A stretch of DNA of 64,000 nucleotides from Ottelia alismoides (taxonomy: Eukaryota; Streptophyta; Magnoliopsida; Alismatales; Hydrocharitaceae), in assembly GCA_037367405.1 (NCBI GenBank), contig JAZKJV010000389.1, forward strand, positions 2,294,001 to 2,358,000, written 5' to 3'. Within the stretch, counting starts at the first letter, position 1; each line of letters opens with the position of its first letter. Below the pieces are notes generated by a model. That model saw nothing but the letters and a program-made list of their open reading frames with translations, was not told the origin of the DNA and searched no databases. Both the position numbers and the translations under genes were made by a program. Of the stretch, positions 43,748 through 56,039 are shown piece by piece.

Positions 43748-46659
43748 TGATTAATCTCCATTTCATAACCGTTATTCTATCATTTTGGCCTTAAAACCCT
43801 AGCTAATGCATGTAAATAACTTTATTTCGTACAAATTAACATTCATTATTTGTTCCATTTATTGTGTATAAAATATTGATTTTAATGCCAAAATTATAGA
43901 ATAAAGAAAAGAAAGAAAAAGAATAAAATATCAAAGGTATTTTACGACCCTAAACCTTGAGATCTAGGCATCTTGATGATTGGGTCAACAAGGAATAAAG
44001 TAGGGGAGATAAGGGTCAATAAATCAATAAAATCCTCTTTCATTTATTCTTCAATAAGTCCTTTTTGAGACCTATTTTATTTTTATTTTCTGTACTTTAA
44101 TAAAAAAACTTTGTACATGAATGTTGTAGATAATAGTACAAATAAAAATACAAAATTGATTTCATACAAAAATAATATATAGTGTACTTCTTATACTCTA
44201 AATAAAAAGCCAAAATCTCAACTTCCCATACCCATATCTCCTAAATAAAAAATAAAAATTTATAAATCACTTTCAATTATATATAACTTATAATAATCTA
44301 TTTTATGAAGGTGCTTTCATATTTTTTGAAGTTACGGTGTGAAAGTTAGGTTTTCGACTCCTATTATATACTTTACCTATATAAAATATCCATTTTATTT
44401 ATTCTTTATTATTTTCATAATTTTATATTTTTATAATTATGTAAATATTAGTTATAATACTTTTGCATAGTTAATATAGAACAAAACCATAAATAAAACA
44501 CAAAAAAAAATAATATACTAAAATAGATAGATCAATTTATAATACTTATACATATATAACACACACCCCTATTTATTTAAGTGTACAAAATACATTAGAA
44601 AAATGCAATAAAAATATATTTACGTATATAAAAATAATTTATAATTTTATAAAATGATAGGATAAAATAATAAAATCAAAAGTACAAAATAAAAATAAAA
44701 TATCCAAAACAGAAATGAATATACCTATAAATACACCCTTAAGAAGTAGCGTGTAATAAATAAACTCGAAAAAATAAATAAAAGTAAAAATATTGTAGAA
44801 AATAATAAACAATTTTTATCGTTTACATTTCAGTTAAATTATTCATTTACTATTTTATTTCTATTTTTTAATCTTTTAGTTTTGATTTTTGTCATTTTAT
44901 AACTGACATGACCTAATCAGGAGCCAGCCTCGGTTGACATGCTGGTCAACTGAGGCTACTCCCAACTAGGCCTACGCCAGGTCAAGAACTCCTCGGTTTT
45001 GCACATCGATACAGCTTTATTTCACCCTACTTTCATCTCGCGATCTTCACGAAAATTTCTCCTTGATCTTCAAGCATACACACGAATAGATCTCCTCGGT
45101 CGATGGAGCATCCTCTCGAGCTGAGCACCTCGGTCAACTTCCACCTATACATAAGCAGCTACGCCCCTTATATTTTTGTTTAATCACTCTTCCTCCAGTT
45201 TCTCTGTGTCTTCCTCTTGGGTCGAGCAACATGGTGACATCACGAGTCTCCTTGATGGCTTTATGGGAAAGTTGGAGTTGATCGAGTCGATCCACCTCCG
45301 GCGAGCTCTGCTGCCGTCGAGATCCTACTTTGCGGTCACCAGCCACTTGAGGTACCCCTTTTTTCTTGCTTTTCTTGATAGATCATAGGTTTATATTTAA
45401 TGTTATGCAATTAGTTTAGCGTTTGATTGTTTGTTTTAGCAAATAAAACCAAACTCGTAGTTCACCGAAGCTCTGCTCTAGCGAACATTCCACAGTACCT
45501 CCATCATTTTCCGCCTCGCCTTCCACCTTCACTTCGTTTTCCATCGCCTTCTCCATCATACTCTACCTCTAGTCCACCTAGAGTCCATCCAGATCGAGCT
45601 AACGGTGCTCATTCCTCTGCCTTTGTTGGAGCGTTGCTGCTATGCTCCACCCTTCACCCATCGCCGCTAATAAATTCCCCAGAACACCCATTTTTTTCTT
45701 GTGTGCATTTTCCTAGTGGTGCTGGAGGCTATCCCTTCACCCACCATTGCCAATAAAGTCCCTAGAACAGCCTTTTTTTCTTGCGTGCATTTTCCTACAG
45801 GTGTTGGAGTCTAAGTACCCCTTGGCGGATCGATTTTGAACTGAAGAAGGTTCATGGAGCTGTTATTTTTCCCCAACCTCGTCAGCCTTCGTCGTAGCTC
45901 CAGTAGCTCACCGAAGACCGTCGTCTGAAGCAGAGGAGCCCCTGCTCCATTTTGCCCTTGTTTTAAGCTTCTCGGACAGTCGGAGGAGCGAAGGAGAGGA
46001 GATTGAAACTTGCCATCGGTGAGTTCTTGACCTATTCTTCCAGATCCCCTTCCAGTCGTTCAATCATCCAGCCGCTCAAGATCCTCTATCCACAATTCGA
46101 TCTCCATTCGCCTTGGACGTTGATTCTAACCGCATTATCTGATCTACACCATCGAGCTTGAACCGTCATCGCATAATGTGGAAGTGGCGAGCATCACCAT
46201 CCGATCGTGCTTAGTGTGGGTAAAATTGCATATATGGCCCTCTTGTTTTTGTATATTAATATTTAAGACACAAACTTTCATATGTAGTTATGAATTATTT
46301 TGGGTAATTCTTAAGTAAGACCCTAGATTTTCTAATATTGCATATTGGTCCCTTGCCAGCTTATCTCAAGTGTTGTCCCACATGAGGTGGGAATTTTGCA
46401 CAGAGACCCTCGAGGCAATTTGTATTTCATTTTGGTCCAAGAAATTTAAATTCCGGTGTTATATTTTTTGAAAAATTACATGTAATCCCTATACTTTAAT
46501 TTTAATTATATATATGCCCTTGCTGGTATATACATTATTGTGTGTTTTCTCTATTTATTACATATAGTGTTCATGCTCCAAAAAATACCAAAAAATGGGG
46601 TTAAGCTCCTGATTCCACAAACTTTCATGCTACATTTTTATATTTGCAATTTACGGCTT

Positions 46660-47332
46660 ATATCCAAAAACTAAGATCCCTTCGTGTAGTCTCTTTCTAA
46701 CACTTCTTGGATCGTCCTCGCCCTCTCTTAGTCGACTCAACATCCCAACACTCGCATCTCCGAACTAGTGCATAAGTTAATCTTCTTTGCAAATGACCAA
46801 ACCATCTTAAGTGGTTTTCTCTCATCTTATCATTGATCGGAGCTACACCAACTTTCTTTATGATTGCATCATTCTAAATCTGATCTTTACACATGTGTCC
46901 ACACGTCCACCTTAGCATTTTCATTTTTGCTATAGCCATTCTATGCACATGTATATAGTTCATAGGCCAACATTCAGATCCATAGAGCATAGCAGGTCTC
47001 ATGGTTGCTTTATAAAACTTTCCTTTCATTTTTAAAGAAATTTTCTTATCATAGAGAACAACAGAGGCTCCTCTCCACTTTAGCCAACCTGCATTTATTC
47101 TATTAGTAACATCTCCATCAATTTCCCCCTTGATGTTGCAAAATAGATCCCAAATATCTAAAAGAGTTTCTCTTTCGTATGTTATCGTCACCAATCTTCA
47201 CCTTGATTCCTTCATCACTACTTCCATCAAAGATGTACTCCATATATTCCATCTTAGCCCTACTTATACAAAATCGTTTAGTCTCCAATGCATGTCTCCT
47301 AACCTCAAACTTCTCATTTACTCCAGCTCTAG
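46660..47332 (-). mobile_element. RTE-type LINE fragment, inverted, truncated at both ends
   Basis: Reads on the minus strand and belongs to the same LINE family as 16885-17222. Flanks AATTTACGGCTT (46648-46659) and AATTTAGGCTT (47334-47344) look like a target duplication differing by one base insertion. The 3' side stops inside the coding end (GGATATAAG, the same place as 17117-17125 of the other copy), without stop codon or TTG tail; the 5' side is truncated in the RT thumb region. It lies in the E3 3' LTR and is absent from the 5' LTR, so it inserted after E3. Confidence 0.82.
46680..47330 (-). pseudogene. RTE-type LINE reverse transcriptase C-terminal fragment
   Basis: The open part at 46874-47194 reads [46 protein letters not shown] and [16 protein letters not shown], the conserved RTE region just upstream of the segment preserved at 16885-17189. 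After a stop, [16 protein letters not shown] and RGRGRS-like remnants continue to 46690 in other frames. Upstream (47195-47330) ALETKRFCISRAKMEYMEY, and [11 protein letters not shown] sequence in another frame, are visible. Frameshifts near 47180 and stops make it non-functional. Confidence 0.82.
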
Positions 47333-48279
47333 TAATTTAGGCTTTTTCCTATTTTCTAAAAATTAAAAAGAGCACAAATATTCCATGTTTGACTTTAAAA
47401 AACCATAAAAAAAATTATTTAGAAAAAAATACCCAGAAAATTTATTTATTTATTTAAATATTTTGAGCCTCCAGACGAAAATCACTAAAACTAGAAAAAG
47501 AAAACTCATAAAAATTTAAAAACCTGAAATCATTTATAAAAATCTAAAAAATTCTCATATATTACAAAATATCATTTTCTATTTAAAAATTTTTATATAT
47601 TATTATCTATATATTAAAATTGATTTGAAGAAATTTTGATATTGTTTGATATTTTTAATCTTCATTTCAATTCGACCTAATTAATTAAACCCTGATTTGG
47701 GATATTTTTTACTTTAAGAATACATAAAAAATAGCAAAAATATCTAAAAAATCAAAAAAATAGTAAAAAATGTTTAAAACAAACATAACATATTTTCTGT
47801 ATTTTGTTTATTTTTATTATATATTTATATATATTACTCTATATTGTATATATAAAATTATATAAGTTTTTATTATATATTTAAAAAGAAAAGGAAATAA
47901 TAAAATCAAAAAATATTAAAAGAAAAGTATAAATTTAGCAAATTAAAAACAATTAAAAAATAAAAACAAAATTTAAATATATATATATATATATTTAATC
48001 AAAAACCCACAATAAGAAATTGACAACAAGAAGCACACATTTTTGCATTTATCTACACCATTCTCATATTTGCTCCCTTTATTCATCCTCTACAATACTA
48101 ACACCTATACACATACATTGTAGAGATATAATAAATTTTAACTCGACATTTATTTTTGATTTCATTGCTATATCTATTGTGGGTTTTTGTTGAATTAGTT
48201 GAGTTCCATTAGCGGTCATCGCATCGACTGCGGTTTCACCTTATGAGACTGTATGACCCTCGCAAAATTCTACTTTTCA

Positions 48280-49034
48280 CGCATGACCACTAGTTATGTA
48301 AGATAACCCATGCATCTCTTTATTTTCTCATGTATATCCTCATCACTTGTCTTATTTGCATAATTAGCCCAAATAGCTTGTGTAATTATGTTTTCATCCT
48401 CGATGTGGACTTAAATGTGAACTTTATTAGGTTTCTATTGAGTTTTCTTTGCAAATATGCCCCTACCATGTTAATTAGCTCTCTTGAGCATCTTAGATCC
48501 AAGTTAAATGAAATTCATCTCATTTTAAAGGTCCTTTCAAACTCTTTCAAATGGCATATTAATTTCTCTATCATGCTCTTTGTATGTTGAATAAAATTAA
48601 GAGAAAGGAATTGGTCTTTACACCTTGATTAATAAGATTGATTTGCAAGTTTAATTATTTAAATGCATCATTAAGACCATAATTTACCATAACGGGAACT
48701 TTGCATGATTCATTTTCATCAAGTATTTCCTTATTAGCAATAGATTGAGGAGATTGTATATGTTGAATGATTATTTATCGATTAATTGATTAATTGATTA
48801 AAATGAAATGTATTGGATCTTATGATTGTGAATTAATTTGGATAACTTGATGCTTGATAAATCTTAGCATGGAATGATCAATTCATGAGCATAGTTTCTT
48901 TATGTTTGTTTCATGTTTATATGTACCATCTTGTGTTGTACATATCATTCTGTGGCATGTAATCTATATGCATGAAAAATCCTTAAAAAAATTCCATGCA
49001 TTCATTTTTGTGTGCATCACTTGACCTAGATACA
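48280..49034 (+). repeat. E2 3' LTR (family C), second part after E3
   Basis: Continues the LTR broken at 18801. It aligns by eye with the second family C LTR at about 51160-51605: ATATGCCCCTACCATG / TTATGCCCCTTGACTA, CTTGAGCATCTTAGA / CTTGAGCATATGGA, AATGGCATATTAATTT / AATGGCATGTTTAATTT and GCATCACTTGACCTAGATA / GCATTGTTGACCAAGTTAGATA. It stops at 49034 where another family C LTR begins. Confidence 0.65.
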
Positions 49035-52020
49035 TGATAAATCTATGATTTATCATCATAACCCTTATTTATTATCCTCCTTACTTAAGCTATTAAAAAA
49101 ATAAACCTAATCAACATTAATTAGAAATTATCCCTTTGTTTATAGCTAACCCTAATTATTATATATAATTAACTCTATTATTGATATTTAATTTCTATGT
49201 TTTATTATTTATTAAAATCCCCATAAAATAGGTTAATGTTGTAAAAATTTATTTTGAAATAAAATACAAATTAAAAATACAAAAATCACAAAAGAATTAA
49301 ACAATGTTTTTAAATCCTTAAAATTACTTACAAAGATATAAGTATGTAAATCCGACCTATTTTGACTTTGTATTCTATATGAAACTTGTAGATCTCAAAA
49401 AGATCTATAACCTTTATGTTTTACACTTTCTCATTTGAAGATTTTAACTATTTATATTTTTATTTTTTTGTTTTTCCTCTTTTCCTTTTTTTCATCAGAC
49501 CCTGTGGCTCCTTCTGATTGAGCCATGTGACTTGGCCCTTCGCTGCCACTTACCGACTTTACAGCTTTCCGATCAGATCTTGATGATCTCATCAGGGTTG
49601 TTTCTCCTTGCTTTGTTCCTATCCATCTGATGAGATCATCATATCGCATCTAAGCCCTCCGCTTGCACCTCAACCTCCACTGTTGGATCACAAGATTCAA
49701 CGACCCACACTCGTCTTCCACCTCTATAACACCCATCTCCACTGTGTTCCCCTCACAGACCGTCGCTTTTCCCATTTTTTCATAACCACCTCCGACCACT
49801 TCTCTTGTAACCGTTCATCCCAGGACGTATCCCTAACTCCCCTTATCATGCATAGTCCTAAAACCTCCATGACCTATCTCCTAGGATAATGAACGACAGT
49901 GACAAACCCCACGATCACCATCATGTAATCGCCATCCTCCTCCGCAAAACGTCCATCTCATCCTCCATTTTGACAAGTGCACCCTTCACTAGAAGTCCCA
50001 TCTACCTATCTTCCCCTCCCCATGAAAGGGGGAGATGGAATCAATATGTGACGATGGCGGAGCTACCTCCGATGTGACCCCACGGACAGAGGCCATGCCA
50101 TGGGTCCCCTAACAGTCGTTTCAGCTTCGTGCACTGGTTGCGCATGTCAAGCAACGCCCTGAGGTTTCAAAGAACCTCGGCCCAAGCCACCCCATTCATT
50201 TTCGTTTTTCTCCACTTTCCAGGTAAGCCATAGATTCATTGTTCCTTGGTTTTCTTTCAATTAATTAGACACACACACCGTCACCTCCAATTGGGTATTC
50301 ATCCACCTTCGTCAAACACCCATGATCTAGGTGGGGAGTCTAGATCATCAACTCCTTTCCTCCATACCCTACTTCATCTTATACATTCTTCTATGACCAT
50401 GTCAGAGAAGAACCCCCTTACGGCCTCCATGTTCTTCGCTCAGCTACCCTCTATCAACTTCAGCACGCTTCGGTTATTCCTCTCTAGCCCATCTTGCATG
50501 TACACTCCGTCAATGGATGGACTTCAGGCGGAGATCCGTTTTAGAGCTACGCCTTTGGTGAGAAACCATTGATAACATCATCCACAGGGTTCCATCGTTC
50601 AGCAATAGCTCGAGCTTCATCATGAGCTTCTCGGGAAGCTTCTAGGATCATCAGAAGCCACCGTAGAGCATGGAGGAGCTTTAAAATCCTCACTGAAGTT
50701 ATACCTACACCACTAAGGAGAGGAGGAGGATGAGCACCCAGAAGATACAGGTGCCATTATATGGCACCATCCGGTGTCCATCCAACTGCTATGGACTTAC
50801 CTCATTACCCGCCCTGAAGGCGAAGGCTCAGTGGAGCAAAGCCTCGCCCGAGTCTCCTCAGGCTACCACATGGCATGAGCCACCTACAGCGGCCTGAACC
50901 ATGCCATGAGCCTCCACTCATGTGTCGTGCACGTGTCGGATTGGGATGTTTATAGCTATGCTCCACCACTTTTCTAGATTCACCGATAGGTCCAGGGTGT
51001 GCATGCCTCACGTAGTGCACTTGGATAAATTGCATGGGGACCTTGTTAACTTCTAATAATTGCAAAATGGTTCCCGCACACTTGGGTTATTTATAGGAAA
51101 GCCCTTTTTACTTTACGTACTTGCAAAAATGCCCCTCAGGGGCCTGTTTTTGATATTTGTAAATAATTTGCTATGTTTTACTTTCAGTTATGCCCCTTGA
51201 CTAAAATGCTTATATCTTGAGCATATGGACTCCTTTTTCAATAATTTGAATTTCATTATTCTAATTATTTGGTGCTCTATCTAATGGCATGTTTAATTTA
51301 TTGATTTGAACCTTTAATATATGTATGTAAATTGATACTTAATATGTCATTCACATGTGATTTAAATACCATTGTTGAGATACACATTAATTTTAATGCA
51401 TCAAATGAACCACGAAATAAATTACAAATTTATTGCTCAATATTTGATAAACATAGGGGTGTATTCGTGCAATAGTCTATGCTTTCATCTCATATCATTC
51501 TTTTTCATGATGTCTTTAAATTAACTTGCATGAAATCCATAAAAAATGCAATACTTTCCTTTGTATTGTTTTGTATGTGCATTGTTGACCAAGTTAGATA
51601 AATTAATCACTTAAATTAGGTATTAGTTTGTAATTACGCATTAAGGTAGCTCATATACTTGAGTTTGACACTGGACTTTCTAGGTAAAATATTTATTTTA
51701 TTTAAATCGAGTCCCTCCTCACAGAGATACATTCGCGCTCTATTTCTAGTGTGATGCGAAATCGAACGTACTACAATTCGATGACATTAACATCATCGAT
51801 TTAGAGATTCATCAATATACTTTAGAGTAATTTAGTCACATATTTAGGTCCTAATTAGATAAATTAATAAGATCTGTCCCTAAGTTCGACCCAGGACATT
51901 TCCAGGAGCTTTTAGCCGAGCCAATCCTTGTGGAGATCTTATCACTCGATTCCGATACAACATTAAGCGGTTGTACTACAACACAATGAAAGTAACTTAG
52001 ATGTTTAGCATCTTATCAAT
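49035..52020 (+). repeat. second family C LTR, inserted in the E2 LTR; right end uncertain
   Basis: Opens TGATAAAT (49035-49042) / ATTTATCA (49048-49055) like 16419 but without a polypurine tract before it, so it is a 5' or solo LTR. It runs through a GC-rich middle (49480-50900), repeated ATTGCAAAA...CCC phrases, and a U5-like CCCTAAGTTCGACCCAGGACAT (51883-51904). The right end is not resolved; ...TTAGCATCTTATCA near 52017 is one possibility. No clear primer binding site follows. If a full element, its 3' half is outside the window. Small frames at 49608-50077 and 50246-50572 are not supported as genes. Confidence 0.6.
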
Positions 52021-52052
52021 TTATTTGCGGGGTGGAGATTTCAAATTAAGGG

Positions 52053-54550
52053 TGAAGGATATGGGATAATCCTCACGCGCATCATGGAAGTGTGAGCATC
52101 GTATCGAATACGACGAAGAATGACTAATCGTACTAGTTGTTCTATGCAGCGGAATTTAAAAAAAATTCATGCGATGAAACCACATGATCCCAGAATGATT
52201 CTCGGATCATTTCATCTAGAACCACAACAAGTATAAAGGAATACCTCTTGAAGCGTGGTTGATCAAGTCTCTACGAAAAGAGACCTCCTGTCTCAAGTCC
52301 GATTGTCGGAGAAGATGCTAGCGAGCGCGGGGATGAGTCGCGTGATCCTCGCAATCGAACAAGTTGATCTAAGCACGGTGAACTCCTGATCTCGTCGTAC
52401 GAGATCGAATACCTTCTTCGTGGGTATAGCACTCCAAAGAAGATGGAGAACCAAAGAACGTCGTGGCGGTGTCACGGTGGCGATGGCGACGACGTAGCTT
52501 TCCACTAGGGTTTTGGTGGTCGGCCACCAAGGGGAGAGGGAGAGTGTTGACATGTAGAATGAGAGAGAAGAGAGAGATGTGCTTCAAAAGCATAGCCATA
52601 GTGAGCATGGTATGCCTCTCTATTTATCAGGTTTTGGGATCCATGGATCTCAATCCATGGGACACATAAAATCAATGGATGAGATTGATTTATGTTTAAT
52701 CCAATGGTCAAGATTGTTGTTGGTAAAAGCCAACAACTAATAATTTAATTTAGATCAAATATATTTGACAAATAAAATATAAATCAATCCTAAATTAAAC
52801 TAATCAAATAAAGAAGATTAACCAACATGGAGATTTTATCTCCTATGGATTATGGTGGATGGCCACCAATTTCCATATTGGTCATGATTGTCGTCCACTT
52901 GATTCCAAGTAGGAGCAATCTCATGAGATTTCCTGAGATTACATATCTCCATGGAAATCTCCATTATTTAATCCAACAACTTTTGTTGTGATTTATTCTT
53001 CAAAAACAATTCATAATTATTTTTGAGAATATTGCAATCTTGCCATTGGAAATTTGTGAATCACGTTCACAACCCAAAATAAAATATAATTTACATTTTC
53101 AACTAATTACACAATGTGTATCCAATACACATCAATATATAATCAACAAATATAAATTATAATTAGATCTCTCTAATACATTATAAATCACATTTATAAT
53201 ATATTATGAATAATTGGATATTGATATCCATATTATTCTTATCCACAATAATTAAATCATATTTAATTATATTGGATAATTTCCACATACATCAAGATAA
53301 TTAAATCACATTGAATTATCATTCTCTTAAAGCTCAGATATAATTCAACTATGGAATTATTCTTGAACCCCTTCAAGAATAATGTGGTTTCTCCACAGAT
53401 ACTTGGAGATAAGGACAGGGCGATTGTATTGTTCCACGTATAGTGACTTGGATATTGAGATCACGTCTCAAATCCAGATCTCATGGAACTCCCACAGATG
53501 CTTGATTAAATCAAGTCCGTAGACCGAATCTTCTCATTGCATCTGAATCTCATTCAGATCAATGTCCAGTACATGGACTAAGATTAGGTCACTTCTCTAC
53601 TGAGAGGAGTCACTAAAATCCAAACATGTTTCATCACTCCCTCAGAATGGAAGCGTCATGGTTATACAATCGTTTATGATCACATCACCCTCAGGTATTC
53701 CCAACACCTGTACATCCTGCATACTGGAAGACCTATGATCATCCTGACGATATAGATCACTTTTACACTGTCATCTGCAGGGTTTGATCACTAAGTTTCT
53801 CAATCTTGGTCATTGGTAATTGGTATAGATCCTATGCTTTCCCAAAGCATATATCTTACCTTCAAATTCATGTCATGCTTCCAAAGCATGATGTCCATGC
53901 ATGGAGTTTGATCAGTCTCAATACCTCACGAGTGAGCTCATGTCTCCCGGTTCACATGTGAACCTGTATGATCCCTTTGAGAGATCGTATTACTCATATG
54001 TCCTTACATGCACACCAGCTCGTCGGTGTATAGACCTTGGTTAGGTCATCAACCTATTGGTCTACCAAATGTACACACTCAGACATATAGTAACACATTT
54101 GACTCTGGTCAGAGGATGTGTGTCTAAGTTGTGACAGTATTCAATATAGGTTTTGGTTATCACGATCTCATTAAGTTAACCCTTTGACTCAACTAATCTA
54201 ACACCTCTAAATCTCTATTCCCATGCAGAGGACCTGCATCAAGAGGTCGGACAGATATCAGCCTAAATGTGAAAGGATTTCCATCTCCTACTCAGGCTGG
54301 AGATCATCTCTCAACAATCATTTGATGGTGCTTGATGAGTCCTCAATCTTACTCTTAAGATGTTCATCAAGAACCAGCCTCTATGATTGAATCAATTGCT
54401 GTATGATCATCAAGATGGCCATGGTACAGAACCCTAATTGTACTAAGGTACCTATTATGCAAATAAGTTATTCTTCATTTCAGATCAGGGAATGATATTT
54501 GCAATAACATTTATTGCACAATGGCTCGTCGTGGGCTCGCATGTCCAATA
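52053..54550 (-). repeat. E5 3' LTR (left copy)
   Basis: Plus-strand edges TGAAGGATATGG... and ...ATGTCCAATA; the terminal CA has become TA on this strand. Near the left edge it carries about 10 bases that replace the GGTCCACAAG of the other copy. U3 contains the perfect palindrome GGTTCACATGTGAACC (53949-53964) and hairpin TCATGCTT/AAGCATGA (53873-53891). The TATA position is mutated (CTGATAAATAG on minus). Minus-strand frames at 52293-52608 fall in the transcribed LTR and match nothing. Confidence 0.9.
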
Positions 54551-54566
54551 ATCTCCCACTAGCCCA
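54551..54566 (-). promoter_or_regulatory. E5 polypurine tract
   Basis: Minus strand reads TGGGCTAGTGGGAGAT directly before the 3' LTR start. Confidence 0.8.
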
Positions 54567-54899
54567 AAGTGCCATTAGTGGCCTAATCATTTAAACTCAC
54601 ACTCATGTGACAATCATAGGCTATTTAGAAAAAAATAGCTAGGTAAGCTGATCAGTCACTCTATTCCCAAGAGACTATGTCAAGTCCTTTTACAGCACTT
54701 GCATATCCCCCAGTAACAGTGCTCACATCCAATGCGAATGTTGCATATTATGCAACCAATACTCAATCTTGTCAGTTATAGTGTCCTTGACACTATAGCT
54801 TAATAATCGTCATAACCAGTTTTTCCATTATCCTTAATAGAAATACCCTTATTCCTTGAGATCTTTATCTCCTAAGGTATTCGTAGTTAAGACCTTTTA
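54567..54899 (-). other. E5 3' non-coding end
   Basis: Between the pol remnant and the polypurine tract. It holds a perfect 8-base hairpin ATAGTGTC/GACACTAT (54778-54796). No coding trace beyond isolated residues. Confidence 0.45.
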
Positions 54900-55880
54900 G
54901 ATCTCCATTTATAAAGTCTTAATTTCTTGAAGATAAGACTTAGAGATCACTTTCTCACAAGTCTTGTCCTCTATGAAGATATAGTTATTACCACAATCAA
55001 GTGTTTTATCACCATAGTAGGATTAGTAACATTTTACTACTCCCACTGTATGGTAGACATCTGGATTTTATACACATCTAGCATACACCCGGCTTCTCAG
55101 AACTGATGCACAAGGGCTAGACGTTTTAGCATTCACATCCTCAACTCTTTGAGGTGTTATCCCGTTAGATAGGTTAGTACCATATCTTAAGGGAAGGAAG
55201 CCTTTCTTGGAATTTTTCTAGAAAATGGAACATGTCCAAGGTGTACTACTAATGTGATGGTTCCAATGCCCTCTTCTCTTTGCTTGTGAACACTTTCAGA
55301 ACTAAGATCTAAGAGGTATCTTTGAGATCATATCTCAAGATATGGAACAACCAGTTATAAAACACTTATTATTATCCATATATCATTTAAATGATTAGGA
55401 TATTATCTATATTTAGCATGATGAACACAATGGCACACCCACTAAGCTTCACTTGGTTCATCAAGATTCTATCTGAAATCATAACATTTATAATTTCATT
55501 AAATCTTATGTTCCAACTATAAGAAGCTTATATGAGTCCATCGATGGAATTCCTCAGCTTGCACACCTTGCTTTCCTCATCCATGAAGCCATGGGGCTAC
55601 TTCACGTGAATATCCTCAAAGAGGTATTCATAGAGCAATACAATCTTGACTAACATCTTGAAAATGCTATAGTCAAGTTGTGTATCTAGGGTTAGCTATA
55701 TTCTGATGGATTTAAGCATGGTCATTGAAGAGCAAGTCTCATCGCAAGTGATGTCTTCTCTTCGGTGTGTAGCTCATGGCTACGAACCGTGCTTTGAAGG
55801 TCTCTACCTTCTCATCATGTTCCCTATTTCTCCTAAAGATCCATTTACACCTTAATGGACCTTACCCATATAGGTGGATC
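54900..55880 (-). pseudogene. E5 reverse transcriptase/RNase H pseudogene
   Basis: Minus-strand fragments in copia RT order: CKWIFRRNREHDEKVETFKAR near 55780-55850, LYEYLFEDIHVK and GFMDEESKVCKLRNS near 55550-55640, SYSWNIRFNE near 55490-55520, and SGCAIVFIMLNIDNILII near 55390-55445. The copia catalytic box YVDD is NIDN at 55402-55413, losing one Asp. EVEDVNAK and NPDVYHTVGVVKCY near 55020-55145 match the region joining RT to RNase H. RNase H itself is hardly readable. Many frameshifts and stops; no open frame over 60 codons. Confidence 0.78.
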
Positions 55881-56039
55881 CTCGAGGGTCCATATACAAC
55901 ACTTGTATATGAAGTCTACATTAGACTTTTATTGCTAACATCCATCTTTCCATGTCATGATCCTCAGGAGCTTCATCACATGAAGTCTGATCATTTTCAG
56001 ACTTTACTAACACATAGAATACATCCTCAAATTTTCTTG

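Larger units (their letters stand above)
18802..48279 (+). mobile_element. E3: Athila-like element lacking RT-RNase H-IN, split by E4
   Basis: Two LTRs of the E1 family (18802-22522 and 43748-48279) flank a leader, a short acidic coding remnant, a protease remnant and the shared 3' non-coding region. Target duplication: TGCAT at 18797-18801 and CGCAT at 48280-48284, one transition apart, both inside the E2 LTR. Internal DNA excluding E4 is about 6.4 kb. No RT, RNase H or integrase is found between the protease (ends about 40800) and the hairpin array (41172), so this was either a non-autonomous variant or an internally deleted copy. The two LTRs have diverged noticeably, so the insertion is old. 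Confidence 0.82.
43748..48279 (+). repeat. E3 3' LTR (family A), carrying a LINE insertion
   Basis: Starts TGATTAATCTCC after the polypurine tract and ends ...TTCTACTTTTCA at 48279, then the target duplication. Colinear with 18802-22522 throughout; without the LINE it is about 3.85 kb. The opening inverted repeat is degraded here. Two nearby copies of a CCCTTCACCCA-TCGCC-type segment (45650-45690 and 45735-45755) mark a small local duplication in the GC-rich part. Confidence 0.85.

Noticed and set aside
52026..52040. GCGGGGTGGAG resembling the start of a tRNA gene or an organelle-derived tRNA-fMet
   Set aside because: Similarity stops after about 11 bases; no cloverleaf can be drawn.
52293..52608. 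Minus-strand frames of 79-86 codons in the E5 LTR, with a counterpart at 59999-60334
   Set aside because: Present in both LTRs because they are copies; the frames differ between copies and match no family.
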